Source: Collimonas rhizosphaerae
GTDB taxonomy: Bacteria; Pseudomonadota; Gammaproteobacteria; Burkholderiales; Burkholderiaceae_D
Assembly: GCF_038896935.1 (NCBI RefSeq)
Contig: NZ_JBANDC010000006.1
Location: forward strand, 186,001-250,000
Length of the DNA stretch: 64,000 bases
Direction of reading: 5' to 3'
Positions 16,953 to 25,218 of this stretch are shown piece after piece; position 1 is the stretch's first letter; each line of letters starts with the position of its first letter. The notes beneath the pieces are model-generated. The model saw nothing but the letters and a program-made list of their open reading frames with translations. It ran no database searches and was not told the DNA's origin. A program made the translations under genes and the position numbers.

Positions 16953-17966
16953 CTACGCTGAAGCGATGTTGGTAGCAACGCCGGCGTCATGCGCCTGCTG
17001 GTCGGCATGGTAGGAACTGCGCACCATGGCGCCCACCGCGGCGTGCGCGAAACCCATCTTGTAAGCTTCCTCTTCATACATCTTGAACACGTCAGGATGC
17101 ACATAGCGCCGCACCGGCAGGTGGTTCCCGCTCGGCATCAGGTACTGGCCGATGGTCAGCATGTCGACATCGTGGGCGCGCATGTCGCGCATGACTTGCA
17201 AGACTTCTTCATCGGTTTCGCCGAGGCCGACCATGATGCCGGATTTGGTCGGCGTGTTCGGATGCAGGGCCTTGAAGCGTTTCAGCAAATTCAGCGAATA
17301 TTCGTAGTCGGAGCCTGGCCGCGCTTCCTTGTACAGGCGCGGCGCGGTTTCCAGGTTGTGGTTCATGACGTCGGGCGGCGCCAGGTTGAGGATCTCCAGC
17401 GCGCGGTCCATGCGGCCGCGGAAGTCCGGCACCAGGATTTCGATGCGGGTGTTCGGCGACAGCGCACGCACGTGGCGGATGCACTCGGCAAAGTGGCCGG
17501 CGCCGCCGTCGCGCAGGTCGTCGCGGTCGACGCTGGTGATGACGACGTAATTCAGTTTCAGCGCAGCGATGGTCTTGGCCAGGTTTTCCGGCTCGTTGAC
17601 GTCAAGCGGATCGGGACGGCCGTGGCCGACGTCGCAGAACGGGCAGCGGCGGGTGCACTTGTCGCCCATGATCATGAAAGTGGCGGTGCCCTTGCCGAAA
17701 CATTCGCCGATGTTCGGGCAGCTGGCTTCTTCGCATACCGTGACCAGGCTGTTGGCGCGCAGGATGTCCTTGATTTCATAGAAACGCGACGATGGCGAGG
17801 CCGCCTTGACGCGGATCCAGTCCGGCTTTTGCAAACGCTCGACCGGGATGATCTTGATCGGGATGCGCGCAGTCTTGCTGGCGCCCTTCTGCTTTTCGGA
17901 CGGATTGTAGCTGGCGGCGGCAACGCTGGTTTCGGCAGGCAGCGACGGCGTGGTTTCTGTGGTCAT
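16953..17966 (-). CDS. lipA: Lipoyl synthase
   Basis: The 337-residue protein carries both iron-sulfur cluster motifs: CEEASCPNIGEC (auxiliary cluster) and CTRRCPFC (radical-SAM cluster). The C-terminal RSSYHAD supplies the conserved Ser ligand of the auxiliary cluster. It inserts two sulfur atoms into protein-bound octanoyl groups to form lipoyl cofactors of 2-oxoacid dehydrogenases and the glycine cleavage H protein. It lies 38 bp downstream of lipB on the same strand, so the two are probably co-transcribed. The first 40 residues are a loose, low-conservation extension. Confidence 0.97.
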   Translation of the reverse strand: MTTETTPSLPAETSVAAASYNPSEKQKGASKTARIPIKIIPVERLQKPDWIRVKAASPSSRFYEIKDILRANSLVTVCEEASCPNIGECFGKGTATFMIMGDKCTRRCPFCDVGHGRPDPLDVNEPENLAKTIAALKLNYVVITSVDRDDLRDGGAGHFAECIRHVRALSPNTRIEILVPDFRGRMDRALEILNLAPPDVMNHNLETAPRLYKEARPGSDYEYSLNLLKRFKALHPNTPTKSGIMVGLGETDEEVLQVMRDMRAHDVDMLTIGQYLMPSGNHLPVRRYVHPDVFKMYEEEAYKMGFAHAAVGAMVRSSYHADQQAHDAGVATNIASA

Positions 17967-18004
17967 GGTCTAGGCGTTTCCTTGCGGGAGTCCAGGGAAG
18001 GGAC

Positions 18005-18679
18005 TCAGTTAAAACGGTCAATCAGTTTGTGAGCAAGCGCTAACTGCATCTCAGAGAGAGCTATATCAACGCCCAGTGTTTTCATATCGACGGTGGCGAG
18101 GCCTTCGTAGCCGCACGGGTTGATCCAGGAAAAAGGCTCCAGGTCCATGCTGACATTGAGCGACACACCGTGGTAAGTGCAGCCGCTGCCCCTTACTTTC
18201 AAGCCAAGGGCGGCGATCTTCGCACCTTGCCAGGCGCCGTCGGCAATATAAATCCCGGGCGCGCCGGCCTTGCGTTCACCGGCCAGATTATACGCTGCCA
18301 GCGTGTCGATCACCGCCTGCTCGATGCCCTGCACGAATTCCCGCACGAACAGGCGGGCGGCGGGACGCCGGCGGCGCAAGTCCAGCAGCAGGTAAATCAC
18401 TACCTGGCCCGGTCCGTGGTAGGTCACTTCGCCGCCGCGGTCGGTCTGTATCACCGGGATATCGTGCGGCGCCAGCACGTGGCTCGGATCGGCGCCCAAA
18501 CCCAGCGTAAACACCGGCGGGTGCTCGACGATCCAGAGCTGGTCCGGGGTATCAGCGGAACGGGAATCAGTGAACGCGCGCATCGCGTCAAAACTGACGG
18601 AGTACGGCTCGACGCCGCGCTGGATGATCTGGGGGCTGGGCGGATGATCGGGGGAACGGAGCTGCTGCACGCTGGACAT
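18005..18679 (-). CDS. lipB: Octanoyltransferase
   Basis: The 224-residue protein shows the LipB motifs WIVEHPPVFTLG, RGGEVTYHGPGQVVIYLLL, the catalytic Lys in KIAALGLKVR and the catalytic Cys in WINPCGYEGLATVDM. It moves octanoate from acyl carrier protein to apo-proteins, giving LipA its substrate. In related genomes DUF493 and D-amino-acid aminotransferase genes usually sit immediately upstream. Here a GST/DUF2917/LysR block and a terminator intervene, so lipBA probably has its own promoter. Confidence 0.96.
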   Translation of the reverse strand: MSSVQQLRSPDHPPSPQIIQRGVEPYSVSFDAMRAFTDSRSADTPDQLWIVEHPPVFTLGLGADPSHVLAPHDIPVIQTDRGGEVTYHGPGQVVIYLLLDLRRRRPAARLFVREFVQGIEQAVIDTLAAYNLAGERKAGAPGIYIADGAWQGAKIAALGLKVRGSGCTYHGVSLNVSMDLEPFSWINPCGYEGLATVDMKTLGVDIALSEMQLALAHKLIDRFN

Positions 18680-18695
18680 AAGCGCAAGTGTAACG

Positions 18696-18749
18696 AAAAA
18701 AAGCGGCCGGCGTGCAGAAACGGCGATACGCCGCGGCTGGCACGCCGGC
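18696..18749 (-). terminator. Rho-independent terminator of the GST gene
   Basis: On the - strand a 10-bp perfect stem GCCGGCGTGC / GCACGCCGGC (18706-18715 and 18740-18749), with a second small hairpin in its loop, is followed by CGC and a run of seven T. It sits 6 bp after the GST stop and just before lipB, separating the two units. Confidence 0.8.
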
Positions 18750-18755
18750 GCGCGG

Positions 18756-19394
18756 TCAGGTCCTCAGGGGGCCAAGTAAACTCTCGGGAGATTGCCAGTT
18801 CGGCAAGGCGCGGATGCGTTGCAGCCAGGCGATCACATGCGGCGGCAGCGCGACTTTGGCGGCGTCGGCCCAGAACAGGTAGCCGCACAGGGAAAAATCG
18901 GCGGCGGTCGGCAGTTCATCGATGATGAACGCGCGGCCATCGGCCAGTTCCGCTTCCAGCCTGGCGATATCCGCGTCAAACCGGCCCTGCAGCCAGTCGA
19001 CGGCGCCGGCAGGGTATTCCTGCGGCGCAAAGCTGCGCGCCCAGCGCAGCTGCGGCAAACACATGCCGAGCCGGTTGGCTTCCCAGAACAGCCATTCGTG
19101 CACGCGCGCCATGCGGCTCGCCGATTCGGCGCCGAAACCGCCCGTGTGCTGCGCCAGGTGGCAAAGGATGGCGTCGGATTGCGCATACGGCTCGCCGTTG
19201 TGCACCAGCAACGGCACCTGGCCGAACCTGGCCAGGCTGCGAAACGGCTCCGGCCGCTGGCCGTGCGGCTGGTCGATATCGATTGCCTGGTAATCGTGGA
19301 CCACGCCGCTGACCGCCAGCATCAAGGCGACCTTATAGGCGTGCCCCGAATTTGCATTGCCGTAAAGCGTGATCTCGTCTTGCATGCCGGACAT
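18756..19394 (-). CDS. Glutathione S-transferase family protein
   Basis: The 212-residue protein has a thioredoxin-like N-terminal domain (ITLYGNANSGHAYKVALML, RFGQVPLLVHNGEPYAQSDAI with the cis-Pro and Ser-Asp glutathione-binding pair) and an all-helical C-terminal domain with the PTAADFSLCGYLFW capping-box region. It is a cytosolic bacterial GST; substrate unknown. The Ser in NANSGHA may be the catalytic residue. It sits 4 bp downstream of the DUF2917 gene and ends in a strong terminator. Confidence 0.88.
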   Translation of the reverse strand: MSGMQDEITLYGNANSGHAYKVALMLAVSGVVHDYQAIDIDQPHGQRPEPFRSLARFGQVPLLVHNGEPYAQSDAILCHLAQHTGGFGAESASRMARVHEWLFWEANRLGMCLPQLRWARSFAPQEYPAGAVDWLQGRFDADIARLEAELADGRAFIIDELPTAADFSLCGYLFWADAAKVALPPHVIAWLQRIRALPNWQSPESLLGPLRT

Positions 19395-19398
19395 CAGG

Positions 19399-19707
19399 TC
19401 AGCAGGCTACAGGACGGGCGCCCAACGGCTTGCCGAGGCCGGCGCGTACGCTGGCAGCCGGCAGGCGAGTCGATTGCCGCTGGATCTGCACCACGCTGTT
19501 GCCCTTGACGGCTTCGATGACGATATGGCTGTCGGCGGCAACGTTGAGGAACTGCCCGGCATGCAGCCAGTAGTCGTCGCCTTGTCCTGCCACCGTCACC
19601 CATACGCGGCCTTGCATGATCTGCAGGGTCTGGGCCACCGGGGCAGTGACCGACATGGCTTGGCCGGCGCCTATGGACAACGATTCGTTAGCTAATAATT
19701 TTCTCAT
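19399..19707 (-). CDS. DUF2917 family protein
   Basis: The ATG at 19707 has AAGGAG nine bases upstream and gives 102 residues; the longer open frame lacks a ribosome site. The small cupin-like protein shows LQIMQGRVWVTVAGQGDDYWLHAGQFLNV, typical of DUF2917 proteins, which in Burkholderiales are often divergent from a GcvA-like LysR gene, exactly as here. No biochemical role is known. It probably forms a short operon with the GST gene, under control of the divergent regulator. Confidence 0.82.
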   Translation of the reverse strand: MRKLLANESLSIGAGQAMSVTAPVAQTLQIMQGRVWVTVAGQGDDYWLHAGQFLNVAADSHIVIEAVKGNSVVQIQRQSTRLPAASVRAGLGKPLGARPVAC

Positions 19708-19829
19708 GATGTCACTCCTTGAAACTGCTGGTATATTGGATGCCACATCAGCCGATGAACCGCTTGATATAGACATTCCTTGTTTCTACAGAGCCATTCT
19801 AGTCGTGCGGTAGGCGGTTGCAAAACGAG

Positions 19830-19858
19830 TAATTTTCCTTCCCCTTGCTAATTTTCCT
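19830..19858 (+). promoter_or_regulatory. Direct repeat TAATTTTCCT, possible LysR site
   Basis: Two identical 10-mers at 19830-19839 and 19849-19858 are spaced 19 bp apart, so on nearly the same helix face, just before the GcvA-like start at 19867. Position fits autoregulation, but the match to a known operator is not established. Confidence 0.3.
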
Positions 19859-19866
19859 CATATAAC

Positions 19867-20793
19867 ATGGCTGATCTCAGAAAACTGCCGAATCTCTCCG
19901 CCCTGCGCGCCTTCGAGGCCGCCGCCCGCAACGACAGCTTTTCGCGTGCGGCCGAAGAAATCTATGTGACGCCAGGTGCGATCAGCCATCAAATCCGGGC
20001 CCTGGAACAAGAACTGGGCATCATGTTGTTCAGCCGCCACGGTAAACGGATCACGATCACCGAGCAGGGGCAGCGTTTTGCCGCCGTCATCCGCAAATCC
20101 CTGAATGAAATCGCGTTTGCCGCCGAAGCGCTGAAGATGGACGCCAAGCAAAAGCGATTGACGATTTCCGCCCTGCCCTCGTTTGCCGCGCGCTGGCTGG
20201 CGCCGCGGCTGTGGAAATTCATCGACCTGCATCCCGATACCGAGGTGGTGCTGCAGTCGAGCAACCACCTCAACGACTTGGAACGTGAACCTATCGACGT
20301 CGGCCTGCGCTACGGCCTGGGGCATTACCCGGGGCTGGTGGTGGAGAAACTGATGGATGATTTTTACTATCCGGTGGCCAGCCCGAACTACCGCGGCGGC
20401 AAGTTGCCGAAAACGCCGCAGGAACTGGAACAGTGCAGCCTGTTGCGGATGGATACGGAATCGTCCTGGCTGCCGTGGTTCGAGGCGGCCGGCATCGACC
20501 TGGTGGAGCCGACCGGCGGCTTGCTGATCGAGGACGCCTCGATGCTGCTGCGTTCGGCTTCGGACGGCCTGGGGATTGCATTGACGCGGCACGCGATTGC
20601 GCTGCAGGAGATTGCTTCGGGAGAGCTGGTGCGCTTGTTCGACGTCGTCGCGCGCTGCCCGCTATCCTATTATTTCGCCTGCACCAAGGAAGCGATGAGC
20701 AAACCGCAGGTGCAGGCTTTCCATCGCTGGCTGCTGGACGAGGTGAGGGCTTTCAAGGCGCAAAGCGAATGGCCCGGGGCGCCCGAGCCATGA
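19867..20793 (+). CDS. GcvA-like LysR-family regulator
   Basis: The 308-residue protein starts MADLRKLPNLSALRAFEAAA, the hallmark of GcvA-type LysR proteins, followed by the HTH with DSFSRAAEEIYVTPGAISHQ. The C-terminal effector domain includes LPSFAARWLAPRLWKF and DVGLRYGLGHYPGL. It is divergent from the DUF2917-GST pair (159 bp apart), which it probably regulates. Glycine cleavage genes are not present nearby, so a true GcvA role is unlikely. Confidence 0.87.
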   Translation: MADLRKLPNLSALRAFEAAARNDSFSRAAEEIYVTPGAISHQIRALEQELGIMLFSRHGKRITITEQGQRFAAVIRKSLNEIAFAAEALKMDAKQKRLTISALPSFAARWLAPRLWKFIDLHPDTEVVLQSSNHLNDLEREPIDVGLRYGLGHYPGLVVEKLMDDFYYPVASPNYRGGKLPKTPQELEQCSLLRMDTESSWLPWFEAAGIDLVEPTGGLLIEDASMLLRSASDGLGIALTRHAIALQEIASGELVRLFDVVARCPLSYYFACTKEAMSKPQVQAFHRWLLDEVRAFKAQSEWPGAPEP

Positions 20794-20799
20794 TTCGCT

Positions 20800-21087
20800 T
20801 TACAGGACCATCTTCACCATCGGATGCGACGACAGCGCCCGGTACAGGTTATCCAGCTGCTCGCGGTTGACGGCATACACATTGGCCGTCAGGCCGGTGT
20901 AATTGCCCTTGGACGACGGCCGCACTTCCAGCTTGTCGATATGAAAAGTAGGATCGTGCTGCACCACCACGCCGATGATGGTCTCTGCGAAAGCATCGTG
21001 CGTCGGCCCCATGATCTTGATGGGGAACACGCTTGGATATTCGATCAGGCTGTCGGCTGGATCGATTGGCTTGGTCAGGTCGGTCAT
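20800..21087 (-). CDS. DUF493 (YbeD-like) protein
   Basis: The 95-residue protein matches the YbeD/DUF493 family: IEYPSVFPIKIMGPTHDAF near the start, a central ISSKGNYTGL-like VRPSSKGNYTGLTANVYAVN, and ending in LSSHPMVKMVL. The fold is a small ACT-like alpha/beta domain, suggesting ligand-sensing or regulatory function. In related bacteria it lies between dat and lipB, which points to a link with lipoate metabolism. Here it is downstream of dat across a 152-bp palindromic repeat and separated from lipB by four features. Confidence 0.88.
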   Translation of the reverse strand: MTDLTKPIDPADSLIEYPSVFPIKIMGPTHDAFAETIIGVVVQHDPTFHIDKLEVRPSSKGNYTGLTANVYAVNREQLDNLYRALSSHPMVKMVL

Positions 21088-21134
21088 GGTCTTTACTCTT
21101 TAGTGATGTTACTGGCAGGTAGTTTACTCCGTGT

Positions 21135-21286
21135 AGCGTTTCGTATGTAATGGAGCTTCAGAAATGGTGGATTTTCGTGCCAGGCTAGGCGCAAACCGGA
21201 GCGATAGTGGTGCTATCGCGAGGATTTGCAACGACGCATGGCGCGAAAAAACACCGTTTATGAAGTTTCATTACATACGAAACGCT
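21135..21286. repeat. 152-bp long imperfect palindrome with 18-bp perfect ends
   Basis: The left end AGCGTTTCGTATGTAATG (21135-21152) and right end CATTACATACGAAACGCT (21269-21286) are perfect reverse complements. The interior also pairs, less perfectly, around a GCGATAGTGGTGCTATCGC core. This is a non-coding, intergenic, folded repeat of the kind spread through many proteobacterial genomes, possibly a MITE-like or BIME-like unit or a strong RNA hairpin between dat and DUF493. No transposase is nearby. Confidence 0.75.
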
Positions 21287-21341
21287 GCACCAGCTCATCG
21301 GCGGCATGCAATTCTGCAGGAACGGCTTGTTCAAATGAAAA

Positions 21342-21363
21342 CAGGGTGGAAATTTCCACCCTG
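21342..21363. repeat. 22-bp perfect palindrome downstream of dat
   Basis: CAGGGTGGAAA followed directly by TTTCCACCCTG. It lies 40 bp after the dat stop on the - strand. It lacks a long T-run, so a terminator role is possible but unproven. Confidence 0.55.
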
Positions 21364-21402
21364 CAACCATCCGTCCGGCTATCCGAAAGAAACCGGTTCG
21401 TT

Positions 21403-22254
21403 TCAGGCAGCAGCCTTGGCTTGCTGATAAGCCTCGTATAACTGCTTGTATATGGGGCCGGGAGCGCCGTTTCCAATAGCCTTGCCGTCAATCGACACCA
21501 CCGGCAGCACTTCCTTGGTGGCCGACGACAGCAGCACTTCATCGGCAGCGAACACCTCTTCGCGCGCAATCCGGCGCGCTTCGAACGGAATGCCGCCGGC
21601 GGCGCACAACTCCTCGATCAGGCGGTAGCGGATGCCTTCCAGGATCAGGTTGTCCTTGGGCGGCGCCATCAGCTTGCCGTGCTTGACGATCCAGACATTC
21701 GACGACGACGCTTCGGTCAGCCAGCCGTCGCGGAACTGGATCGCTTCCACCACGCCGTGCTCGGCGGCATTTTGCGCCGCCAGCACATTGCCCAGCAGGG
21801 AGATCGACTTGATTTCGCAATGCAGCCAGCGCTGGTCTTCCATCGAAACGCAAGGCACGCCGCTGGCGCGCAGCGCGTCGCTCGGCAATACCAGCGGATT
21901 GGTCATGATGAACACGGTCGGCGCCAGCGCTTCTTTCGGGAACGCGTGGCCGCGCTTGGCGACGCCGCGCGTGACGTGGATGTAGACCATCTGGTCATGC
22001 GCCGGATGGGCGTCGATCACGCCCTGGATCAGCGCCAGCCACTGCTCCCTGTCATGCGGATTTGTAATACTGATTTTCGCCAGGCTGCGGAACAGGCGCG
22101 CCAGGTGGTGCTCGGAACGGAACAGCCTGCGGCCGTAGATAGGAATCACCTCATACACGCCATCGCCAAAAATGAAGCCGCGGTCGAGTACCGGGATGCG
22201 CGCTTCGGACAGCGGCGTCATGCTGCCGTTAAGATAAACCAGCGGGTCTTGCAT
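21403..22254 (-). CDS. dat: D-amino acid aminotransferase (class IV PLP enzyme)
   Basis: The 283-residue protein belongs to fold-type IV aminotransferases. The PLP-binding Lys is in HCEIKSISLLGNVLAAQ. Substrate- and cofactor-loop motifs VLDRGFIFGDGVYEVIP, EASSSNVWIVKHGKL and the EGIRYRLIEELC region are present. It interconverts D-alanine and D-glutamate for peptidoglycan and D-amino acid metabolism, using PLP in the cytosol. The DUF493 gene follows on the same strand after the palindromic repeat. A branched-chain or aminodeoxychorismate class IV enzyme is less likely given the dat-DUF493-lipB context. Confidence 0.88.
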   Translation of the reverse strand: MQDPLVYLNGSMTPLSEARIPVLDRGFIFGDGVYEVIPIYGRRLFRSEHHLARLFRSLAKISITNPHDREQWLALIQGVIDAHPAHDQMVYIHVTRGVAKRGHAFPKEALAPTVFIMTNPLVLPSDALRASGVPCVSMEDQRWLHCEIKSISLLGNVLAAQNAAEHGVVEAIQFRDGWLTEASSSNVWIVKHGKLMAPPKDNLILEGIRYRLIEELCAAGGIPFEARRIAREEVFAADEVLLSSATKEVLPVVSIDGKAIGNGAPGPIYKQLYEAYQQAKAAA

Positions 22255-22456
22255 GATCGGATTCCTGAAAAAGTAGAGGATTCAATTCTGGCACAGCGCC
22301 GGCGTGCAGGGTATGCAAAAAAAGTATGCGGAAGACAGGCGGATGCGCCGCCTCCCCTTTTCCGCCACGACAGGATGATTCCGGTGCGATGCGGTAGCAT
22401 GTGCATACTTCAACTTCGAGGAAGCGCCCCTCTCGCTTTCTTCTCTTATCCCGACC

Positions 22457-23041
22457 ATGACCACCACCCCCGTCCTCACCCGCTGCGCCTGGGCCAATCC
22501 CGCCAATCCGCGCTACCTGGCCTACCACGACGAAGAATGGGGCAAGCCCTGCCACGATGAGGTGCGGCTGTTCGAAATGCTGAACCTGGAAGGCGCGCAA
22601 GCCGGCCTCAGCTGGGAAACCATCCTCAACAAGCGCGACAACTACCGGCGCGCGTTCGACAACTGGGACGCCAGGAAAATCGCCCGCTACGACCAGGACA
22701 AGGTCGCCGCCCTGCTGGCCGACGCCGGCATCGTCCGCAACCGCCTGAAGATTGCCGCCGCCATCAGCAACGCCCAGGCTTATCTCAAGCTGCGCACCGA
22801 AGCCGGCGGCCTGGCGCCTTTCCTGTGGGCCTATGTGGACGGCAAGCCGATCCAGAACGAATGGACGCTGCTGGGCGGCAATCCTGCCACGACGCCCTTG
22901 TCCGACCGCATTTCCAAGGACCTGGCCAAGCGCGGCTTCAAATTCGTCGGTTCCACCATCATCTACGCCTACATGCAGGCGATCGGCATGGTCAACGACC
23001 ATTGCGTCGAATGCTTCCGGCACCAGGCGGTGGCAGAGTAA
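22457..23041 (+). CDS. tag: DNA-3-methyladenine glycosylase I
   Basis: The 194-residue protein has the TAG signature: zinc ligands Cys in TRCAWAN and His in AYHDEEWG near the N-terminus, and the C-terminal NDHCVECFRH zinc region. Catalytic features EMLNLEGAQAGLSW and RDNYRRAFDNWD are present. It excises 3-methyladenine from alkylated DNA. It is a monocistronic gene 202 bp from dat on the opposite strand, convergent with the small phosphatase gene. Confidence 0.95.
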   Translation: MTTTPVLTRCAWANPANPRYLAYHDEEWGKPCHDEVRLFEMLNLEGAQAGLSWETILNKRDNYRRAFDNWDARKIARYDQDKVAALLADAGIVRNRLKIAAAISNAQAYLKLRTEAGGLAPFLWAYVDGKPIQNEWTLLGGNPATTPLSDRISKDLAKRGFKFVGSTIIYAYMQAIGMVNDHCVECFRHQAVAE

Positions 23042-23092
23042 CGCCAAGAGTCATTGAACGCCGCGAAACCGGCTCAACCGGCTTAAAGCGGC

Positions 23093-23440
23093 TCAGTCCG
23101 CCTGCCGGCCGCCCGCAGCCGCCAGCAGGTGGGCGACAACCTCGGTCAGCTGCTCGACCAGTTCCGGATCCATGTACTGGTATTCGTCCGGAATATCCAG
23201 CACGTGGATGGTCTTGTGCTCCAGCAGGCGCCCGAACTCGGCGACGATGCGGTTCTTGTGCTTTTTCTCCATCACAAAAATCACATCGGCCCAGCTGATA
23301 TCGCCGGCGCTGATTTTCCTGCGCGCATTCGGGCTGGTTCCGGCCGAGCGCGCCTGTATCCCGGGCTGGCGCCGCCATACCTGTTCGCCTGTGGGGCTGC
23401 GCCATTGGTTGCGGCTGCAGACAAAGAGTAATTTGGTCAT
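23093..23440 (-). CDS. Low-molecular-weight protein tyrosine phosphatase-like protein
   Basis: The 115-residue protein starts LLFVCSRNQWRSPTGE; the CX5R(S) phosphate loop is C8-SRNQW-R14-S. It matches the short predicted tyrosine phosphatase group (COG4551), which is smaller than classical LMW-PTP (about 150 residues). The ADVIFVMEKKHKNRI segment corresponds to the second half of the fold. The general-acid Asp pair of LMW-PTP could be the DIPDEYQYMDPEL segment. Physiological substrate is unknown. Confidence 0.8.
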   Translation of the reverse strand: MTKLLFVCSRNQWRSPTGEQVWRRQPGIQARSAGTSPNARRKISAGDISWADVIFVMEKKHKNRIVAEFGRLLEHKTIHVLDIPDEYQYMDPELVEQLTEVVAHLLAAAGGRQAD

Positions 23441-23539
23441 TTACCGGTTTGCCGGTGACGGCGATTTATTTATTCTGGCAACATGGTACATCGCGCGCCG
23501 CCCCTTTCCGTCTTTACAGCGTTCTGCTACATTGCCGCC

Positions 23540-24256
23540 ATGCCTAAACTGACCTTAGACCGGATCCTGCAATCGCAGGGTTTCGGCAGCCGAAAATATT
23601 GCCGCGAGCTGATTGAAGACGGCGAAGTCGCCATCAACGGCGCCGCCGTCACCGACTACAAGTCCACGCCCGACACCGACGGCCTGGTGTTCACCCTGTT
23701 CGAGGAAGAATGGACTTACCGCGAACACGTCTATATCGTGCTCAACAAGCCGGCCGATATCGAATGCTCGCGCAAGCCCAGCCACCATCCCGGGGTGCTG
23801 AGCATCCTGCCGGAACAATTCAGCTGGCGCGACGTGCAGCCGGTCGGACGGCTCGACCACGACACCACCGGCCTGCTGCTGATGTCGGACGACGGCAGCT
23901 TCATCCATGCGCAGTCGTCGCCCAAGCGGCATGTGCCGAAGCTGTACGTCGCCACCACCCACGATCCTGTCACCGAAGAACTGGTGCAGAGCCTGCTGGC
24001 CGGCGTCAAGCTGCATGACGAGCCGCAAACGCTGGCGGCCGTCAGCTGCCGCGTGCTGGGCACGCATGAAATCGAAATCGTGCTGGAACAGGGCAAATAC
24101 CATCAGGTCAAGCGCATGCTGGTCGCCGCCGGCAACCATTGCTCAGCCTTGCGCCGCACCGCCATCGGCGGCCTGACGCTGGAAGCGCTGGAACTGGAAT
24201 TGGGAGAATGGTGCTATCTGGAACCGGAGCACCTGGCCCTGCTGGTGCCTGCGTAG
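23540..24256 (+). CDS. rsuA: 16S rRNA pseudouridine synthase, RsuA type
   Basis: Starting at ATG 23540 gives 238 residues with an S4 RNA-binding domain (residues 1-60, LDRILQSQGFGSRKYCRELI) and a pseudouridine synthase domain whose catalytic Asp is in VGRLDHDTTGLLLMSDDG. RsuA modifies U516 of 16S rRNA; assignment over RluE/RluB rests on overall length and the YHQVKRMLVAAGNH motif. The ORF starting at 23483 adds a basic leader with no clear ribosome site. The gene is convergent with argB and shares its terminator. Confidence 0.87.
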   Translation: MPKLTLDRILQSQGFGSRKYCRELIEDGEVAINGAAVTDYKSTPDTDGLVFTLFEEEWTYREHVYIVLNKPADIECSRKPSHHPGVLSILPEQFSWRDVQPVGRLDHDTTGLLLMSDDGSFIHAQSSPKRHVPKLYVATTHDPVTEELVQSLLAGVKLHDEPQTLAAVSCRVLGTHEIEIVLEQGKYHQVKRMLVAAGNHCSALRRTAIGGLTLEALELELGEWCYLEPEHLALLVPA

Positions 24257-24262
24257 CGCGAA

Positions 24263-24295
24263 AAAAAGCGCAGGACCTGAGTCCTGCGCTTTTTG
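24263..24295. terminator. Bidirectional terminator between rsuA and argB
   Basis: The stem AGCGCAGGAC / GTCCTGCGCT with a CTGA loop is flanked by A-run on the left and T-run on the right, so it can end transcripts from both convergent genes. Confidence 0.88.
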
Positions 24296-24315
24296 CTTCC
24301 GGGAGCTCCCGGAAA

Positions 24316-25218
24316 TCAGTGCGAGCGGATCATGGTGCCGAACGCCTGTTCGGTCAGCACTTCCAGCAACAGCGAATGCTCGATCCGGCCATCGATGATG
24401 TGCACTGTATTGACGCCCGACTTGGCTGCATCCAGCGCCGATGAAATCTTCGGCAGCATGCCGCCGGAGATGGTGCCGTCCTTGAACATTTCGTCGATTT
24501 CACGGGCTGACAGGTCAGTCACCAGGTTGCCTTGCTTGTCTTGCACACCAGCAATATTGGTCATCATGATCAGCTTTTCCGCATGCAGGATCTCGGCGAT
24601 CTTGCCGGCCACGACGTCGGCGTTGATGTTGTATGCCTGGCCGTCGGCGCCAAAGCCGATCGGCGAAATGATCGGAATGAAGGCGTCGTCCTGCAAGGCT
24701 TTGACCACGGCCGGATTGATGGCTTCGATTTCGCCGACAAACCCGATGTCGAGGAATTCGCCCGGTTTTTCCCGGTCCGGCATGCGATATTTGCGGGCCC
24801 GGATCAGGCCGCCGTCCTTGCCGGTCAGGCCAACCGCCTGGCCGCCGTAGTGGTTGATCAGCATCACGATATCCTGCTGCACTTCGCCGCCCAGCACCCA
24901 CTCCACCACTTCCATGGTTTCTTCGTCGGTGATGCGCATGCCTTGCACGAACGTGCCCTGCTTGCCGATTTTCTTCAGCGCATTGTCGATCTGCGGGCCG
25001 CCGCCATGCACCACCACCGGGTTCATGCCGACCAGTTTGAGCAGGATCACGTCGCGCGCGAAGCCGTGCTTCAGGCGTTCTTCGGTCATGGCGTTGCCGC
25101 CGTATTTGACGACAATGGTTTTACCGTGGAATTGACGGATGTAAGGTAACGCCTCGGCCAGAATTTCCGCTTTGATTCCTGGTGCAACGTTGGCAAGATC
25201 GTTGGTCAAATCGGCCAT
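24316..25218 (-). CDS. argB: Acetylglutamate kinase
   Basis: The 300-residue protein has VVKYGGNAMTEE, VVHGGGPQIDNALKKIG, MRITDEETMEVVEWVL and NINADVVAGKIAEIL motifs of the amino acid kinase family. It phosphorylates N-acetylglutamate in the second step of arginine synthesis. N-terminal extension LTNDLANVAPGIKAEILAEA is typical of the arginine-sensitive hexameric form, so feedback inhibition by arginine is likely. It stands alone; no other arg gene is in view. Confidence 0.97.
   Translation of the reverse strand: MADLTNDLANVAPGIKAEILAEALPYIRQFHGKTIVVKYGGNAMTEERLKHGFARDVILLKLVGMNPVVVHGGGPQIDNALKKIGKQGTFVQGMRITDEETMEVVEWVLGGEVQQDIVMLINHYGGQAVGLTGKDGGLIRARKYRMPDREKPGEFLDIGFVGEIEAINPAVVKALQDDAFIPIISPIGFGADGQAYNINADVVAGKIAEILHAEKLIMMTNIAGVQDKQGNLVTDLSAREIDEMFKDGTISGGMLPKISSALDAAKSGVNTVHIIDGRIEHSLLLEVLTEQAFGTMIRSH

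Noticed and set aside
18756..21087. Mobile element carrying GST, DUF2917 and LysR
   Set aside because: No transposase, integrase, attachment site or flanking repeat was seen. I report only the unusual order.
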